A stretch of DNA of 45,754 bases. Source: Lachnospiraceae bacterium (lineage in GTDB: Bacteria > Bacillota > Clostridia > Lachnospirales > Lachnospiraceae). The stretch's first letter is position 1, and the number at the start of each line of letters is the position of its first letter. Positions 26,809 through 36,056 of the stretch are shown here, in pieces. The DNA is taken from positions 1-45,754 of the forward strand of contig JAEEOJ010000060.1 of NCBI GenBank assembly GCA_016284175.1, in the 5' to 3' direction. The notes beneath the pieces were generated by a model. It ran no database searches and was not told where the DNA came from. It saw only the letters and a list, made by a program, of their open reading frames with translations. A program made the position numbers and the translations under genes.

Positions 26809-27501
26809 CTAACTGCCTGATCCTATCGCAACGGTAACGAAGTAAATATTCTTTAAACCGCCCGAAATAAGGGTTCTGCTCGCTTCATCCAGAGTAGCAC
26901 CCGTAGTATAGACATCATCAACCAATATAATATTATTATATTTTACACCATTTTGGGGCATATGAAAAGCCCCAACGGTATTCTTTAAGCGTTCGTTTCC
27001 GCTCAGTTTTTTCTGCTCTTTAGTCTTCTTTGTTCTCTCAAGCAGATGCGTTTCGACAGGTATGTCAAGACGCTTTGAAAGTTCCTTTGCAAGAAGCTCC
27101 GACTGATTGTATCCGCGCTTTTTTAACTTCGCAGGATGAAGCGGAATCGGAACGAGCACATCCGCATTAAAAGTCTTAATTATATCCGACAGATATCTTT
27201 CGATTCCGTCCGCATAAAAGGCAGCGTATTCAGGTCGCGCATTGTTCTTGAAACTGTTGATTGAGTCTTTTACGGAGTCATACTCATACAGGGCTATCCC
27301 TCGTAAAAAGGCCTTTTTGTGCTTTTCGCAGTCCGGACAGTATTCGGCACAGGGTGAATCAAGATGTTTGGAGCACTTAAAACACCTTTCTCCCGTAACA
27401 CGCCTCGGTATGCGTATGCACTTGTCGCAAATCAGTTTCCCGCTTTCGATTATCTCATCGCATATGGGACATCTTCTCGGGAATAGGAGCGAACCTGTCA
27501 A
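26809..27501 (-). CDS. comF: ComF family protein (phosphoribosyltransferase-like)
   Basis: This 230-residue protein has an N-terminal zinc-finger-like set (CPIC, CDKC, CFKC, CPDC within the first 60 residues) and a C-terminal phosphoribosyltransferase domain with the PRPP-binding motif ILVDDVYTTGA near residues 192-202. ComF proteins act in the uptake of single-stranded DNA during transformation, though many non-competent Clostridia keep them. The start codon appears to be TTG at 27501, overlapping the recD2 stop (TTGA); the next Met would remove the zinc-binding cysteines. GAGG lies upstream inside the end of recD2. Confidence 0.9.
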   Translation of the reverse strand: MTGSLLFPRRCPICDEIIESGKLICDKCIRIPRRVTGERCFKCSKHLDSPCAEYCPDCEKHKKAFLRGIALYEYDSVKDSINSFKNNARPEYAAFYADGIERYLSDIIKTFNADVLVPIPLHPAKLKKRGYNQSELLAKELSKRLDIPVETHLLERTKKTKEQKKLSGNERLKNTVGAFHMPQNGVKYNNIILVDDVYTTGATLDEASRTLISGGLKNIYFVTVAIGSGS

Positions 27502-29732
27502 TCCATTACCTCTTTAAGTCTCTGTGTAAAATCCGTGTATCTTCTTCTGTCGGAATCGTTCGAAACCATCTCTTTTATCTTTTCGCTGCTTCCTAAAATC
27601 ATCACGCAGTCCGTGGCTCTGGTAATCGCAGTATAAAAGAGATTTCTCGTAAGAAGCATCCTCGGCGTATCGAGTATCGGTATGACTATTGCCGGATATT
27701 CGCTGCCCTGCGATTTGTGAATGGTTATCGCATATGCAAGTTCGAGTTCTTCGATTTCATCCCTTGCATAAGTGGCCTCTCTGACCTCGTCAAACAGAAC
27801 CGTGACGCTTCTTTCAAATTCGTTTATTCTTATAATTCGTCCGATATCGCCGTTGTAGACGCCCTCGCCTCTTTCAACCACGATATCGTTAAAGCCTCTG
27901 CAGACCCATTCCATGTCGTAATTGTTTTTAATCTGCATGACTTTGTCGCCGAGGCGGAATATATTGTCGCCTCTGGTGATTTCGCTTTTTCTTTTATCCT
28001 CGGGATTAAGATGTTTCTGAAGTACTCTGTTTAGCGCCTCAACTCCCAAATCACCTTTTCTGCTCGGGGATAAAATCTGTATCTCCGAAGGATCCACATT
28101 GAACTTCTTCGGAATTCTGTTTTTAACCAGTTCAATAATGTCGCTTGTCAAGCGGTTCTTCTCGCCTCTCTCAAGGAAGAAGAAATCGTTGCTCTCATCG
28201 TTTTTATCCAAAGGCGGACATATGCCCTTGTTTACACTGTGGGCATTGACAATTATTTTACTGTCGATGCTCTGTCTGTGAATTTCGGTCAGACGCTCGC
28301 TCGCAAAATATCCGCAGTTTAAAAGATCTCTGAAAATATTGCCAGCGCCGACACTCGGAAGCTGGTTCATATCGCCTACCAGAATCACTCTCGAGCCTAC
28401 CTGGACCGCTTTTAAAAATGCGGCAAAAAGGAAAACATCCACCATCGACATTTCGTCAATGATAAAAACATCCGCTTCGAGAGGATTTGCTTCGTTTCTT
28501 GCAAACCTTGCTTTCTCGCTGTCATCACCCAAAGCCTTTGCCTCTAAAAGTCTGTGAAGCGTTTTGGCTTCAAAGCCTGTTGCCTCGCTCATTCTTTTAG
28601 CCGCTCTGCCCGTAGGCGCTGCGAGTACTACGTCTCTTCTGTCTTTAAAGAAGTATTCTATTAAAGCTTTTATGATCGTTGTTTTGCCGGTACCTGGTCC
28701 GCCTGTTAAAAGAAATATTCCGTTTTCGATGCCGGCCTGAATTGCTTCTTTTTGCGAATCGTCAAGTTCAAAAGAATAATTGCTCATGATTCGCTCAAGC
28801 ATGTCTTCGCGGTATTCTCTTTCGGCCTCGGTCTCTTTTGTTTTGGCGAATACATCTTTTAGGGACTTTAATTTGGAGGCGCAGTATGCCTCGTCGTTGT
28901 AAACATATTTAAGGAAAACCTTATCGGGCTTTTTGATTGTAATCCTGTTGGAAATGGCCAGATTGCCTATGTTTTCTTCGATTAAGTCTTCGCTAACGCC
29001 GAGGATTTCTTTGGCTTTTTCGATTAAGATTTCCTTCGGAAGATATGTGTGGCCTTCCTCGAGTGCAAGGCTCAGCGTGTACTGAATACCGGACATGATT
29101 CTTTCGGAATCGTTTTCTTTTATACCGACTTCTCTTGCGATACCGTCGACGGTTTTAAATCCGACACCATAAATGTCCTCGGCGATTTTATAAGGGTGCT
29201 CCCTTACAATCGTGTACATTTTCTCATCGTATTTCTCGTAGATTTTGGCTGCGAGATGATTGGAGATATTGTAATTCTGCAGGAAAATCATTGCGTCTCT
29301 CATGCTTTTCTTGGAAGCATATTCAATCGCAATGTTTCTGGCCATGTTATCGCTGATGCCTTTTACTTCGGCGAGACGCTCGGGCTCTTTTTCAAGGATA
29401 TCCAGAGTATTTACACCAAAAGTCGTAAAAATTCGCACAGCCATTTTAGGGCCTATACCTTTAAGTGCGCCTGAAGCGAGATATTTAATTACCGCATCTG
29501 TATCTGTGGGCTGAACTGCCCTGTAAGAGGTCATTTTTATCTGTTTGCCGTACACGGGATGGATGACTTCATTGCCCGTGACTTCGATATAATCCCCCTC
29601 TGAAAGACCGAAAACATTGCCTGTAACGGCAATGCTTCCATCCTTAACTTCAGAGGTATTTAAGATAAAAATACCAAAATGATTTATATCATTGACATAT
29701 TTAAAAGAATCTACTGAACCTTTAATTACCAT
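27498..29732 (-). CDS. recD2: RecD2-type ATP-dependent DNA helicase
   Basis: This 744-residue superfamily 1B helicase acts 5' to 3' without RecBC in this family. The first 300 residues contain the OB-like and tandem helix-hairpin-helix regions (GIGPKMAVRIF, GVGFKTVDGIA) typical of RecD2. Walker A GGPGTGKTT is at about 342-350, Walker B FIIDEMSMVD near 422, and the SF1 motif AITIHKSQGSEY near 670. It lies 7 bp after mreB and overlaps comF by 4 bp, consistent with one transcript. Role: genome stability or mismatch repair support, inferred from the family. Confidence 0.94.
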   Translation of the reverse strand: MVIKGSVDSFKYVNDINHFGIFILNTSEVKDGSIAVTGNVFGLSEGDYIEVTGNEVIHPVYGKQIKMTSYRAVQPTDTDAVIKYLASGALKGIGPKMAVRIFTTFGVNTLDILEKEPERLAEVKGISDNMARNIAIEYASKKSMRDAMIFLQNYNISNHLAAKIYEKYDEKMYTIVREHPYKIAEDIYGVGFKTVDGIAREVGIKENDSERIMSGIQYTLSLALEEGHTYLPKEILIEKAKEILGVSEDLIEENIGNLAISNRITIKKPDKVFLKYVYNDEAYCASKLKSLKDVFAKTKETEAEREYREDMLERIMSNYSFELDDSQKEAIQAGIENGIFLLTGGPGTGKTTIIKALIEYFFKDRRDVVLAAPTGRAAKRMSEATGFEAKTLHRLLEAKALGDDSEKARFARNEANPLEADVFIIDEMSMVDVFLFAAFLKAVQVGSRVILVGDMNQLPSVGAGNIFRDLLNCGYFASERLTEIHRQSIDSKIIVNAHSVNKGICPPLDKNDESNDFFFLERGEKNRLTSDIIELVKNRIPKKFNVDPSEIQILSPSRKGDLGVEALNRVLQKHLNPEDKRKSEITRGDNIFRLGDKVMQIKNNYDMEWVCRGFNDIVVERGEGVYNGDIGRIIRINEFERSVTVLFDEVREATYARDEIEELELAYAITIHKSQGSEYPAIVIPILDTPRMLLTRNLFYTAITRATDCVMILGSSEKIKEMVSNDSDRRRYTDFTQRLKEVMD

Positions 29733-29739
29733 TGATTAT

Positions 29740-30735
29740 TTATACTTCATAATACTTGGTATCGAGGTATTCTACATATTTTCCGGTACCGATGGCAACG
29801 CATGTCAAAGGTTCGTTAGCTGTATTTGTTTCGATACCTGTCTTAATCTCGATTAAGTCTTCGAGACCTCTTAACATTGAACCGCCGCCGGTAAGAACGA
29901 TACCACGTTCTGCGATATCAGCAGAAAGTTCGGGCGGAGTTTTCTCAAGTACGGAGTGGATGGCGTCAACTATCTGTGTGGTAGTTTCCTTTAAAGCCTC
30001 TTCCATTTCCGTGGATGTAACCGTAACGGTATTGGGAAGACCTGATAAAACATTGAGTCCCTTAACTTCCATTGAATCCTCTTCGAGTCTTCTGTAAGCG
30101 GAACCGATCTTTATCTTGATATCCTCGGCTGTTCTTTCACCAATGGATAAGTTGTGTTTTCTCTTAATGTATCTTGCGATAGCTTCGTCGAAATCATCGC
30201 CTGCAATCTTAATTGATTCGCTGACAACGGTACCGCCGAGTGAAATAACTGCGATATCGGTTGTACCACCGCCAATATCTACAATCATATTTCCGCAAGG
30301 CTTTGAAATATCAATACCTGCACCGATAGCTGCTGCAATAGGCTCCTCAATAATTGAAACGTCTCTCGCACCTGCCTGATATGTAGCATCAAGTACAGCC
30401 TTTCTCTCAACTTCGGTAACACCTGAAGGAACGCAGACCGCTACTCTGGGCTTTCTGAACATTCTTCTTCCGACAGCCTTCTGGATGAAATATTTCATCA
30501 TCTTCTCGGTAACCGTATAGTCAGAAATAACTCCGTGTCTCAAAGGTCTGATTGCCTGGATAGTACCGGGTGTTCTACCAATCATAAGTCTGGCTTCTTC
30601 ACCGATTGCTCTAATTTTATTTGTATCTTTATCGAAAGCCACTACTGAGGGCTCTTTTAAAACAACGCCCTTGTTCTTAACATAAACAAGTACTGACGCT
30701 GTACCTAAATCGATTCCTAAATCAGAATTCTGCAT
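29740..30735 (-). CDS. mreB: Rod-shape protein MreB/Mbl family actin
   Basis: This 331-residue bacterial actin has the phosphate 1 motif DLGIDLGTA (5-13), the phosphate 2 motif DIGGGTTDIAV at about 155-165, and the adenosine motif GIVLTGGGSMLRG in the C-terminal third. It polymerises under the membrane and guides lateral wall synthesis. It is not followed by mreC-mreD, so it resembles the orphan Mbl/MreBH type. A promoter lies 47-75 bp upstream. It heads the cluster mreB-recD2-comF-(two membrane proteins)-cdaA-cdaR. Confidence 0.96.
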   Translation of the reverse strand: MQNSDLGIDLGTASVLVYVKNKGVVLKEPSVVAFDKDTNKIRAIGEEARLMIGRTPGTIQAIRPLRHGVISDYTVTEKMMKYFIQKAVGRRMFRKPRVAVCVPSGVTEVERKAVLDATYQAGARDVSIIEEPIAAAIGAGIDISKPCGNMIVDIGGGTTDIAVISLGGTVVSESIKIAGDDFDEAIARYIKRKHNLSIGERTAEDIKIKIGSAYRRLEEDSMEVKGLNVLSGLPNTVTVTSTEMEEALKETTTQIVDAIHSVLEKTPPELSADIAERGIVLTGGGSMLRGLEDLIEIKTGIETNTANEPLTCVAIGTGKYVEYLDTKYYEV

Positions 30736-30781
30736 TTCTATATCCTCTCCTTAACGCAGTAACGCATAATAATCTATGATG

Positions 30782-30810
30782 ATTATACTCCAATGCGCGA
30801 AAAAATCAAA
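30782..30810 (-). promoter_or_regulatory. mreB promoter
   Basis: On the - strand: TATAAT at 30782-30787 with TTGATT 16 bp upstream (or TTTGAT at 17 bp). It lies between the large inverted-repeat element and mreB, so mreB starts a new unit. Confidence 0.75.
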
Positions 30811-30826
30811 CTGTAAAAATATAGGA

Positions 30827-30982
30827 CGCTCGAACCGACCATGCGATACACCGTGGGCACGCTCTCGCTAAGATGTCTCACGTAGCGGCTGCTAAATTCG
30901 ACTTCGCATTAAAAATGCTCGTCTCATTAAGCACCGACGGAGCCATATTACCCACTTGTGCATCACATGGTCGGTTCTCGCT
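30827..30982 (-). repeat. Structured inverted-repeat element between uvrA and mreB
   Basis: Perfect 12-bp arms gaaccgaccatg (30832-30843) and catggtcggttc (30966-30977) bound a 146-bp element. The pairing continues imperfectly (GAT, CAC and GTGGG conserved in both arms). Inside, on the - strand, are a GCATT/AATGC hairpin within GAC/GTC and a CGCTA/TAGCG hairpin. CGCT flanks both ends (30827-30830, 30979-30982), which may be chance. It could be a structured RNA at the 3' end of the uvrBA transcript, or a short mobile-type repeat. No coding sequence is seen in it. Confidence 0.65.
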
Positions 30983-30998
30983 GTTATATTTCTGCTTT

Positions 30999-33848
30999 TT
31001 ATTTATTCTTTTTAAGCATCTTAGCTATATACTGACCGGTAAATGAATTCTTATTCTTGGCCACCTCTTCAGGGGTGCCTTGTGCGATTACAGTTCCGCC
31101 ACCGTCTCCGCCTTCGGGGCCGAGATCGATAATATAGTCGGCGGTTTTGATTACGTCCAAATTGTGTTCAATAACAATTACCGTATTGCCAGCGTCAGTT
31201 AGTCTCTGGAGAATATCTACCAACTTATGAACGTCCGCAAAATGGAGGCCGGTGGTGGGCTCGTCTAAGATGTAGATGGTGTTGCCGGTTGAGGTACGGC
31301 TAAGTTCTGTGGCAAGTTTGATACGCTGTGCCTCGCCACCCGAAAGCTGTGTTGAGGGCTGGCCGAGTCTGATGTAGGAAAGGCCTACGTCGTCAAGTGT
31401 CTTCATTTTCTTTTTGATTGAAGGTATTGCATCGAAGAACTCAACCGCTTCGGCCACCGTCATTTCAAGTACGTCGGAAATGCTCTTGCCTTTATATTTA
31501 ACTTCAAGTGTTTCTCTGTTGTATTTCTTTCCGCCGCAGACTTCGCAGGGAACGTAAACATCGGGAAGGAAGTGCATTTCAATCTTTACGATACCGTCGC
31601 CCGAACATGCTTCGCAGCGACCGCCTTTTACGTTAAAGGAGAATCTGCCCTTCGCGTAGCCTTTAGCTTTTGCGTCTTTGGTCTCGGCAAAAAGATTTCT
31701 GATAAGATCGAAGACTCCTGTATAAGTCGCAGGATTGGACTTCGGAGTACGACCGATAGGTGACTGGTCGATGTCGATTACCTTGTCGAGTTTCTTAATA
31801 CCTTTTATGTTTTTATGCTTGCCCGGTATGGTTTGTGCGCGGTTTAAATCTCTCGCAAGTCTCTTGTATAAAATTTCATTTATGAGTGAACTCTTGCCTG
31901 AGCCGGAAACACCTGTTACGCAGGTGAATACACCGAGAGGAATGTCAACGTCAATGTTCTTTAAATTGTTCTCCTGTGCGCCCTCAATTGTGATGAAATC
32001 TTTGGGTTTTCTTCTTACAGGAGGAACCGGTACAAAAAGGTCTCCCTTTAAATACATACCTGTGATTGAGTCGGGACAGTTCATAATGTCTTCAGCGGTA
32101 CCGCATGCGACAACCTGACCGCCCTTTTCGCCGGCCTGAGGTCCGATATCCACGATATAATCCGCCTGAAGCATTGTGTCTTCGTCATGCTCTACGACTA
32201 TAAGGTTGTTGCCCAAATCTCTTAACTTCTTAAGCGACGCAAGAAGCTTGTCGTTGTCTCTCTGATGAAGACCGATACTCGGCTCATCGAGAATATATGT
32301 AACTCCTACAAGTCCTGAACCAATCTGTGTAGCAAGACGAATTCTCTGTGCCTCACCACCCGAAAGAGTTGCGGTAGGACGTGACAATGCAAGGTAGCCT
32401 AAGCCAACATCCATCAGGAAACCTACTCTTGAACGGATTTCTTTTAGGATCTGATTACCGATAAGAGCCGCGTTGCCTGTAAGTTCCATATCGGTGAAAA
32501 ACTTATGCAGTTCGCCGAGAGGCATCATTGTTACTTCATAAATGTTTTTATCATTAACCGTAACCGCAAGGGAAGTCTTTTTAAGTCTCATGCCTTTACA
32601 CTCTGCACACAGCGTGTCGGACATATATTTTTCGTATTCCATTTTCGCAGAATCAAAGGGTGTCTGACGATATCTGTCAACAACGTTTTTATAAAGGCCT
32701 TCGAACTGGATAGGATATACTCCTCTTCCTCTCGAACTCTCGTAGTAAACGTCCACAAATTCGTTGGTTCCGTTTATGATAATGTCCTGAATCTTTGCGG
32801 GCAAATCTTCAAAAGGAGTGTCGAGCGAGAACTTAAAATGCTTTGAAAGCGCTGTTAAAACTCCGTTTGAAAAAGAGCCATCGTTCTTACTGTTCTTCCA
32901 GCCGATAACCTGGATGGCACCCTGTGACAGAGAAAGAGATCTGTCGGGAATCATAAGGTTAATATCAAATTCTCTCTTAAAACCGAGACCGTCGCACGCG
33001 GGACATGCGCCGAAAGGGTTGTTGAAAGAGAAACTTCTCGGTTCGATTTCGTCAATGCTGACACCGCAGTCCGGACATGAAAACGACTGGCTGAAATTAT
33101 ATTCTTTGCCGTCGGAATCAGCCACGGTAAGAAGACCTTCGGAAAGTGCAAGTGCGTTCTCCACGGATTCCGTCAGTCTGCTTACGATATCTTCTTTTAC
33201 GACGAGTCGGTCAATAACGATATCGATGTTATGCTTTATGTTTTTATCAAGTTTGATTTCTTCGTCGAGCTCGTACAGATTGCCGTCGATTCTTGCACGA
33301 AGATAACCGCTCTTAGCAGCTCTTGCAAGAAGCTTTTCGTGCTCACCTTTTCTGCCTCTGATAACAGGAGAAAGGACCTGAATCTTGGTGCCCTCGGGAA
33401 GTGATAAGATTCGGTCGACCATTTCGTCGACAGTCTGTCTTGAAATCTCCTTACCACATTCGGGACAGTGCGGAATACCGATTCTCGCATAAAGAAGTCT
33501 TAAGTAATCGTAAATTTCAGTTACTGTTCCGACAGTAGATCTCGGGTTTCTGTTCGTGGACTTCTGATCGATACTGATGGCGGGTGAAAGACCCTCGATA
33601 AATTCGACATTGGGCTTTTCCATCTGTCCGAGGAACTGTCTCGCATAGGACGAGAGCGATTCCATATATCTTCTCTGGCCTTCGGCGTAAATCGTATCAA
33701 ATGCAAGTGATGATTTGCCGGAGCCTGAAAGTCCCGTGATAACTACAAATTTGTTTCTCGGGATTTCTACATTTAATCCTTTTAAGTTATGTTCTTTTGC
33801 GCCTACTATCCTGATAACATCGGATTTCGGAAGCATTTTCTGTGCCAT
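30999..33848 (-). CDS. uvrA: Excinuclease ABC subunit A
   Basis: This 949-residue damage-sensing ATPase of nucleotide excision repair has two ABC ATPase modules: Walker [10 protein letters not shown] at 39-47 and GVSGSGKSS near residue 643, each with an LSGGEAQRI signature. Zinc-binding CPEC/CPDC modules and the CSGDG...CEVCGG module are present. Length is typical. It starts 1 bp after the uvrB stop codon (TAAT ATG), so the two are translationally coupled. Control is through the SOS box upstream of uvrB. Confidence 0.98.
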   Translation of the reverse strand: MAQKMLPKSDVIRIVGAKEHNLKGLNVEIPRNKFVVITGLSGSGKSSLAFDTIYAEGQRRYMESLSSYARQFLGQMEKPNVEFIEGLSPAISIDQKSTNRNPRSTVGTVTEIYDYLRLLYARIGIPHCPECGKEISRQTVDEMVDRILSLPEGTKIQVLSPVIRGRKGEHEKLLARAAKSGYLRARIDGNLYELDEEIKLDKNIKHNIDIVIDRLVVKEDIVSRLTESVENALALSEGLLTVADSDGKEYNFSQSFSCPDCGVSIDEIEPRSFSFNNPFGACPACDGLGFKREFDINLMIPDRSLSLSQGAIQVIGWKNSKNDGSFSNGVLTALSKHFKFSLDTPFEDLPAKIQDIIINGTNEFVDVYYESSRGRGVYPIQFEGLYKNVVDRYRQTPFDSAKMEYEKYMSDTLCAECKGMRLKKTSLAVTVNDKNIYEVTMMPLGELHKFFTDMELTGNAALIGNQILKEIRSRVGFLMDVGLGYLALSRPTATLSGGEAQRIRLATQIGSGLVGVTYILDEPSIGLHQRDNDKLLASLKKLRDLGNNLIVVEHDEDTMLQADYIVDIGPQAGEKGGQVVACGTAEDIMNCPDSITGMYLKGDLFVPVPPVRRKPKDFITIEGAQENNLKNIDVDIPLGVFTCVTGVSGSGKSSLINEILYKRLARDLNRAQTIPGKHKNIKGIKKLDKVIDIDQSPIGRTPKSNPATYTGVFDLIRNLFAETKDAKAKGYAKGRFSFNVKGGRCEACSGDGIVKIEMHFLPDVYVPCEVCGGKKYNRETLEVKYKGKSISDVLEMTVAEAVEFFDAIPSIKKKMKTLDDVGLSYIRLGQPSTQLSGGEAQRIKLATELSRTSTGNTIYILDEPTTGLHFADVHKLVDILQRLTDAGNTVIVIEHNLDVIKTADYIIDLGPEGGDGGGTVIAQGTPEEVAKNKNSFTGQYIAKMLKKNK

Positions 33849-33849
33849 A

Positions 33850-35835
33850 TTATTCCTCTATTTCATTTCTTATCTTTTTAAGTTCGGCAAGCTGGTCGCG
33901 GTAAATAGCCGCATTCTCGAAGTCGAGATCCGTTGCCGCTTTCTTCATCTGTTTTTCGACGGATACAATGAGCTTGCTGATTTCCTCGCGGGTCATGCTC
34001 TCAGGCTCCATCTTCCATGTGTTTTCAGCCTCAGCCACTTTCTTCGAGATTGAAATCACATCTCTGACCGCTTTCTTGATTGTGGTCGGAATGATGCCGT
34101 GTTCTTCGTTGTACTTCATCTGAATCTCACGACGTCTTGCGGTCTCGTCTATCGCAACCTTCATCGAATCGGTGATGGTGTCTGCGTACATGATTACGTG
34201 GCCTTCGGAGTTACGCGCCGCACGGCCGACCGTCTGTATCAGTGAAGTCGCGGAACGAAGGAAACCTTCCTTGTCTGCATCGATTATAGCCACGAGTGCG
34301 ATTTCCGGAATGTCCAGTCCTTCTCGTAAAAGATTGATACCCACCAAAACATCGAACACATCGAGACGCATATCTCTAATTATTTCCGCTCTCTCCAAAG
34401 TGTCAATATCCGAGTGAAGATATTTTACTCTGATTCCGACTTCTTTTAAATAGTCGGTTAAATCTTCGGCCATTCTCTTGGTAAGCGTGGTGACAAGAAC
34501 TTTGTTGCCGCCCTTCGTAACCTTGTTTATCTCCGAAATCAGATCGTCAATCTGTCCTTCGGTCGGGCGCACGAATATCTTTGGATCAAGCAGACCTGTA
34601 GGTCTTATAATCTGCTCGGTTCTTAACATTTCATGCTCTTCTTCGTACTTCGAAGGTGTCGCGGACACACATAAAAGCTGGTCGATTCTGTCTTCAAATT
34701 CGTCAAACGACAAAGGTCTGTTGTCAAGCGCCGAAGGAAGTCTGAAACCGAAATCCACGAGCGTGTTCTTTCTTGCTCTGTCGCCCGCATACATACCGCC
34801 GATCTGCGGTATCGAAATATGCGACTCGTCGATGATTAAAAGAAAATCGTCCTTAAAATAATCCATCAGACAGTGAGGCGGATCTCCTGGCTTTAATCCC
34901 GCGAGCACGGGAGCATAGTTTTCGATGCCCGAGCAGGTGCCTGTTTCTTTTAGCATCTCTAAATCGAATGTGGTTCGCTCAAGTATTCTCTGCGCTTCGA
35001 CAAAACGGTCCTCGCTCTTAAAATATTCAACGCGGTCGCGCATTTCTTTTTCGAGTTTGTCACAGGCAATGTCTATTTTTTCTTTTGAAATAACATAGTG
35101 TGATGCGGGGAAGATTGCGACATACGAAAGCAGCGCTTTCTTTTTGCCGGTTACAGGATCAATCTCCGCTATCTCTTCAATTTCGTCTCCCCAGAAAGAA
35201 AGACGCACGACACCCTCGCCGCCTTCGGCTTTGGCTATCTCGAGCGTGTCTCCCCTTACCCTGAAAGATGAACGCGTAAGGTCCATATCGTTACGCTCAT
35301 ACTGCATATCAACGAGACGCGCGATTATTTCGTCGCGGTCAATCTGCATTCCGGGACGAAGCGACATTATCATGCTCTCGTAATCTTCGGGGCTGCCCAA
35401 ACCGTATATACATGAAACGGAAGCCACGACAATAACATCCCTTCTTTCGGTAAGGGATGCGGTGGCAGAAAGTCTTAATTTGTCAATTTCTTCGTTAACC
35501 GACGAGTCCTTTTCGATGTAGGTGTCCGTCGAAGGAACATAAGCCTCAGGCTGGTAGTAATCGTAGTACGAAACAAAATACTCAACGGCGTTCTCAGGGA
35601 AAAACTCTTTCATCTCCGAATAAAGCTGGCCCGCAAGTGTTTTGTTGTGCGAAATAATCAGTGTGGGCTTGTTCAAAGCTTCGATGACGTTTGCCATCGT
35701 AAAAGTCTTGCCAGAGCCCGTAACTCCTAAAAGAGTCTGGCACTGATTGCCCTTTTTAAAGCCCTCCACCAGCTCTTTTATGGCCTGCGGCTGATCGCCC
35801 GTGGGTTTATATTCTGAATGAAGTTTGAAATCCAT
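33850..35835 (-). CDS. uvrB: Excinuclease ABC subunit B
   Basis: This 661-residue helicase-like subunit verifies lesions. Walker A GVTGSGKT is at 37-44; the beta-hairpin that inserts into DNA is visible as [12 protein letters not shown] at 90-101; helicase motifs follow, including DESH and QTVGRAARN; a C-terminal UVR domain (about 620-655) binds UvrC. The ATG at 35835 has TTTTAGGGAT upstream. It is the first gene of uvrBA, with a 221-bp leader holding an SOS box, a terminator-like hairpin and two tandem repeats. Confidence 0.98.
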   Translation of the reverse strand: MDFKLHSEYKPTGDQPQAIKELVEGFKKGNQCQTLLGVTGSGKTFTMANVIEALNKPTLIISHNKTLAGQLYSEMKEFFPENAVEYFVSYYDYYQPEAYVPSTDTYIEKDSSVNEEIDKLRLSATASLTERRDVIVVASVSCIYGLGSPEDYESMIMSLRPGMQIDRDEIIARLVDMQYERNDMDLTRSSFRVRGDTLEIAKAEGGEGVVRLSFWGDEIEEIAEIDPVTGKKKALLSYVAIFPASHYVISKEKIDIACDKLEKEMRDRVEYFKSEDRFVEAQRILERTTFDLEMLKETGTCSGIENYAPVLAGLKPGDPPHCLMDYFKDDFLLIIDESHISIPQIGGMYAGDRARKNTLVDFGFRLPSALDNRPLSFDEFEDRIDQLLCVSATPSKYEEEHEMLRTEQIIRPTGLLDPKIFVRPTEGQIDDLISEINKVTKGGNKVLVTTLTKRMAEDLTDYLKEVGIRVKYLHSDIDTLERAEIIRDMRLDVFDVLVGINLLREGLDIPEIALVAIIDADKEGFLRSATSLIQTVGRAARNSEGHVIMYADTITDSMKVAIDETARRREIQMKYNEEHGIIPTTIKKAVRDVISISKKVAEAENTWKMEPESMTREEISKLIVSVEKQMKKAATDLDFENAAIYRDQLAELKKIRNEIEE

Positions 35836-35866
35836 ATATTTTATCCCTAAAATAGAACTGGTCTGT

Positions 35867-35939
35867 CACTAAGCTCGAAAAAACCTCGCTAAGTGTCATC
35901 CCATGGCACGCACTAGGCTCGACAGAACCTCGCCAAGTG
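35867..35939 (-). repeat. Two tandem 29-bp repeats in the uvrB leader
   Basis: Copies at 35867-35895 and 35911-35939, 44 bp apart, share about 25 of 29 bases (CACTaaGCTCGA....CCTCGCtAAGTG). Each can fold into a CACT.AGC/GCT.AGTG-type hairpin with one mismatch. They lie between the terminator-like hairpin and uvrB. Their role is unknown. Confidence 0.65.
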
Positions 35940-35970
35940 CTCCGCACACGTCCCCAATTGGCTCATAATT

Positions 35971-36007
35971 AAAAATGATATGCCGAAGTTAAGCATATCA
36001 TTTTTTT
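35971..36007 (-). terminator. Terminator-like hairpin between the TagF-like gene and uvrB
   Basis: A 13-bp stem (aaaaatgatatgc/gcatatcattttt) with a 9-nt loop and T runs on both strands. On the - strand it follows the TagF-like gene and also the SOS box, so it may end the upstream operon and at the same time act as an attenuator for uvrB. Confidence 0.8.
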
Positions 36008-36028
36008 CAAAATATGTCTATATAATTC

Positions 36029-36042
36029 AGAACATTTGTTCG
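36029..36042 (-). promoter_or_regulatory. LexA (SOS) box of uvrBA
   Basis: agaacatttgttcg on the + strand, CGAACAAATGTTCT on the - strand: fits the Firmicutes LexA site CGAAC-N4-GTTCG with one change. It is about 195 bp upstream of uvrB and 15 bp after the TagF-like stop codon. TATATA and TATAGA sequences follow, but no convincing -35 is seen. Confidence 0.75.
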
Positions 36043-36056
36043 TATTTTGTCTCTTT

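Noticed and set aside
30827-30982. Insertion sequence remnant
   Set aside because: No transposase coding and only a 4-bp flanking repeat; I kept it as a structured repeat of unknown type.
35867-35939. CRISPR array
   Set aside because: Only two imperfect units with a 15-bp gap, each self-complementary over its whole length, and no cas genes.
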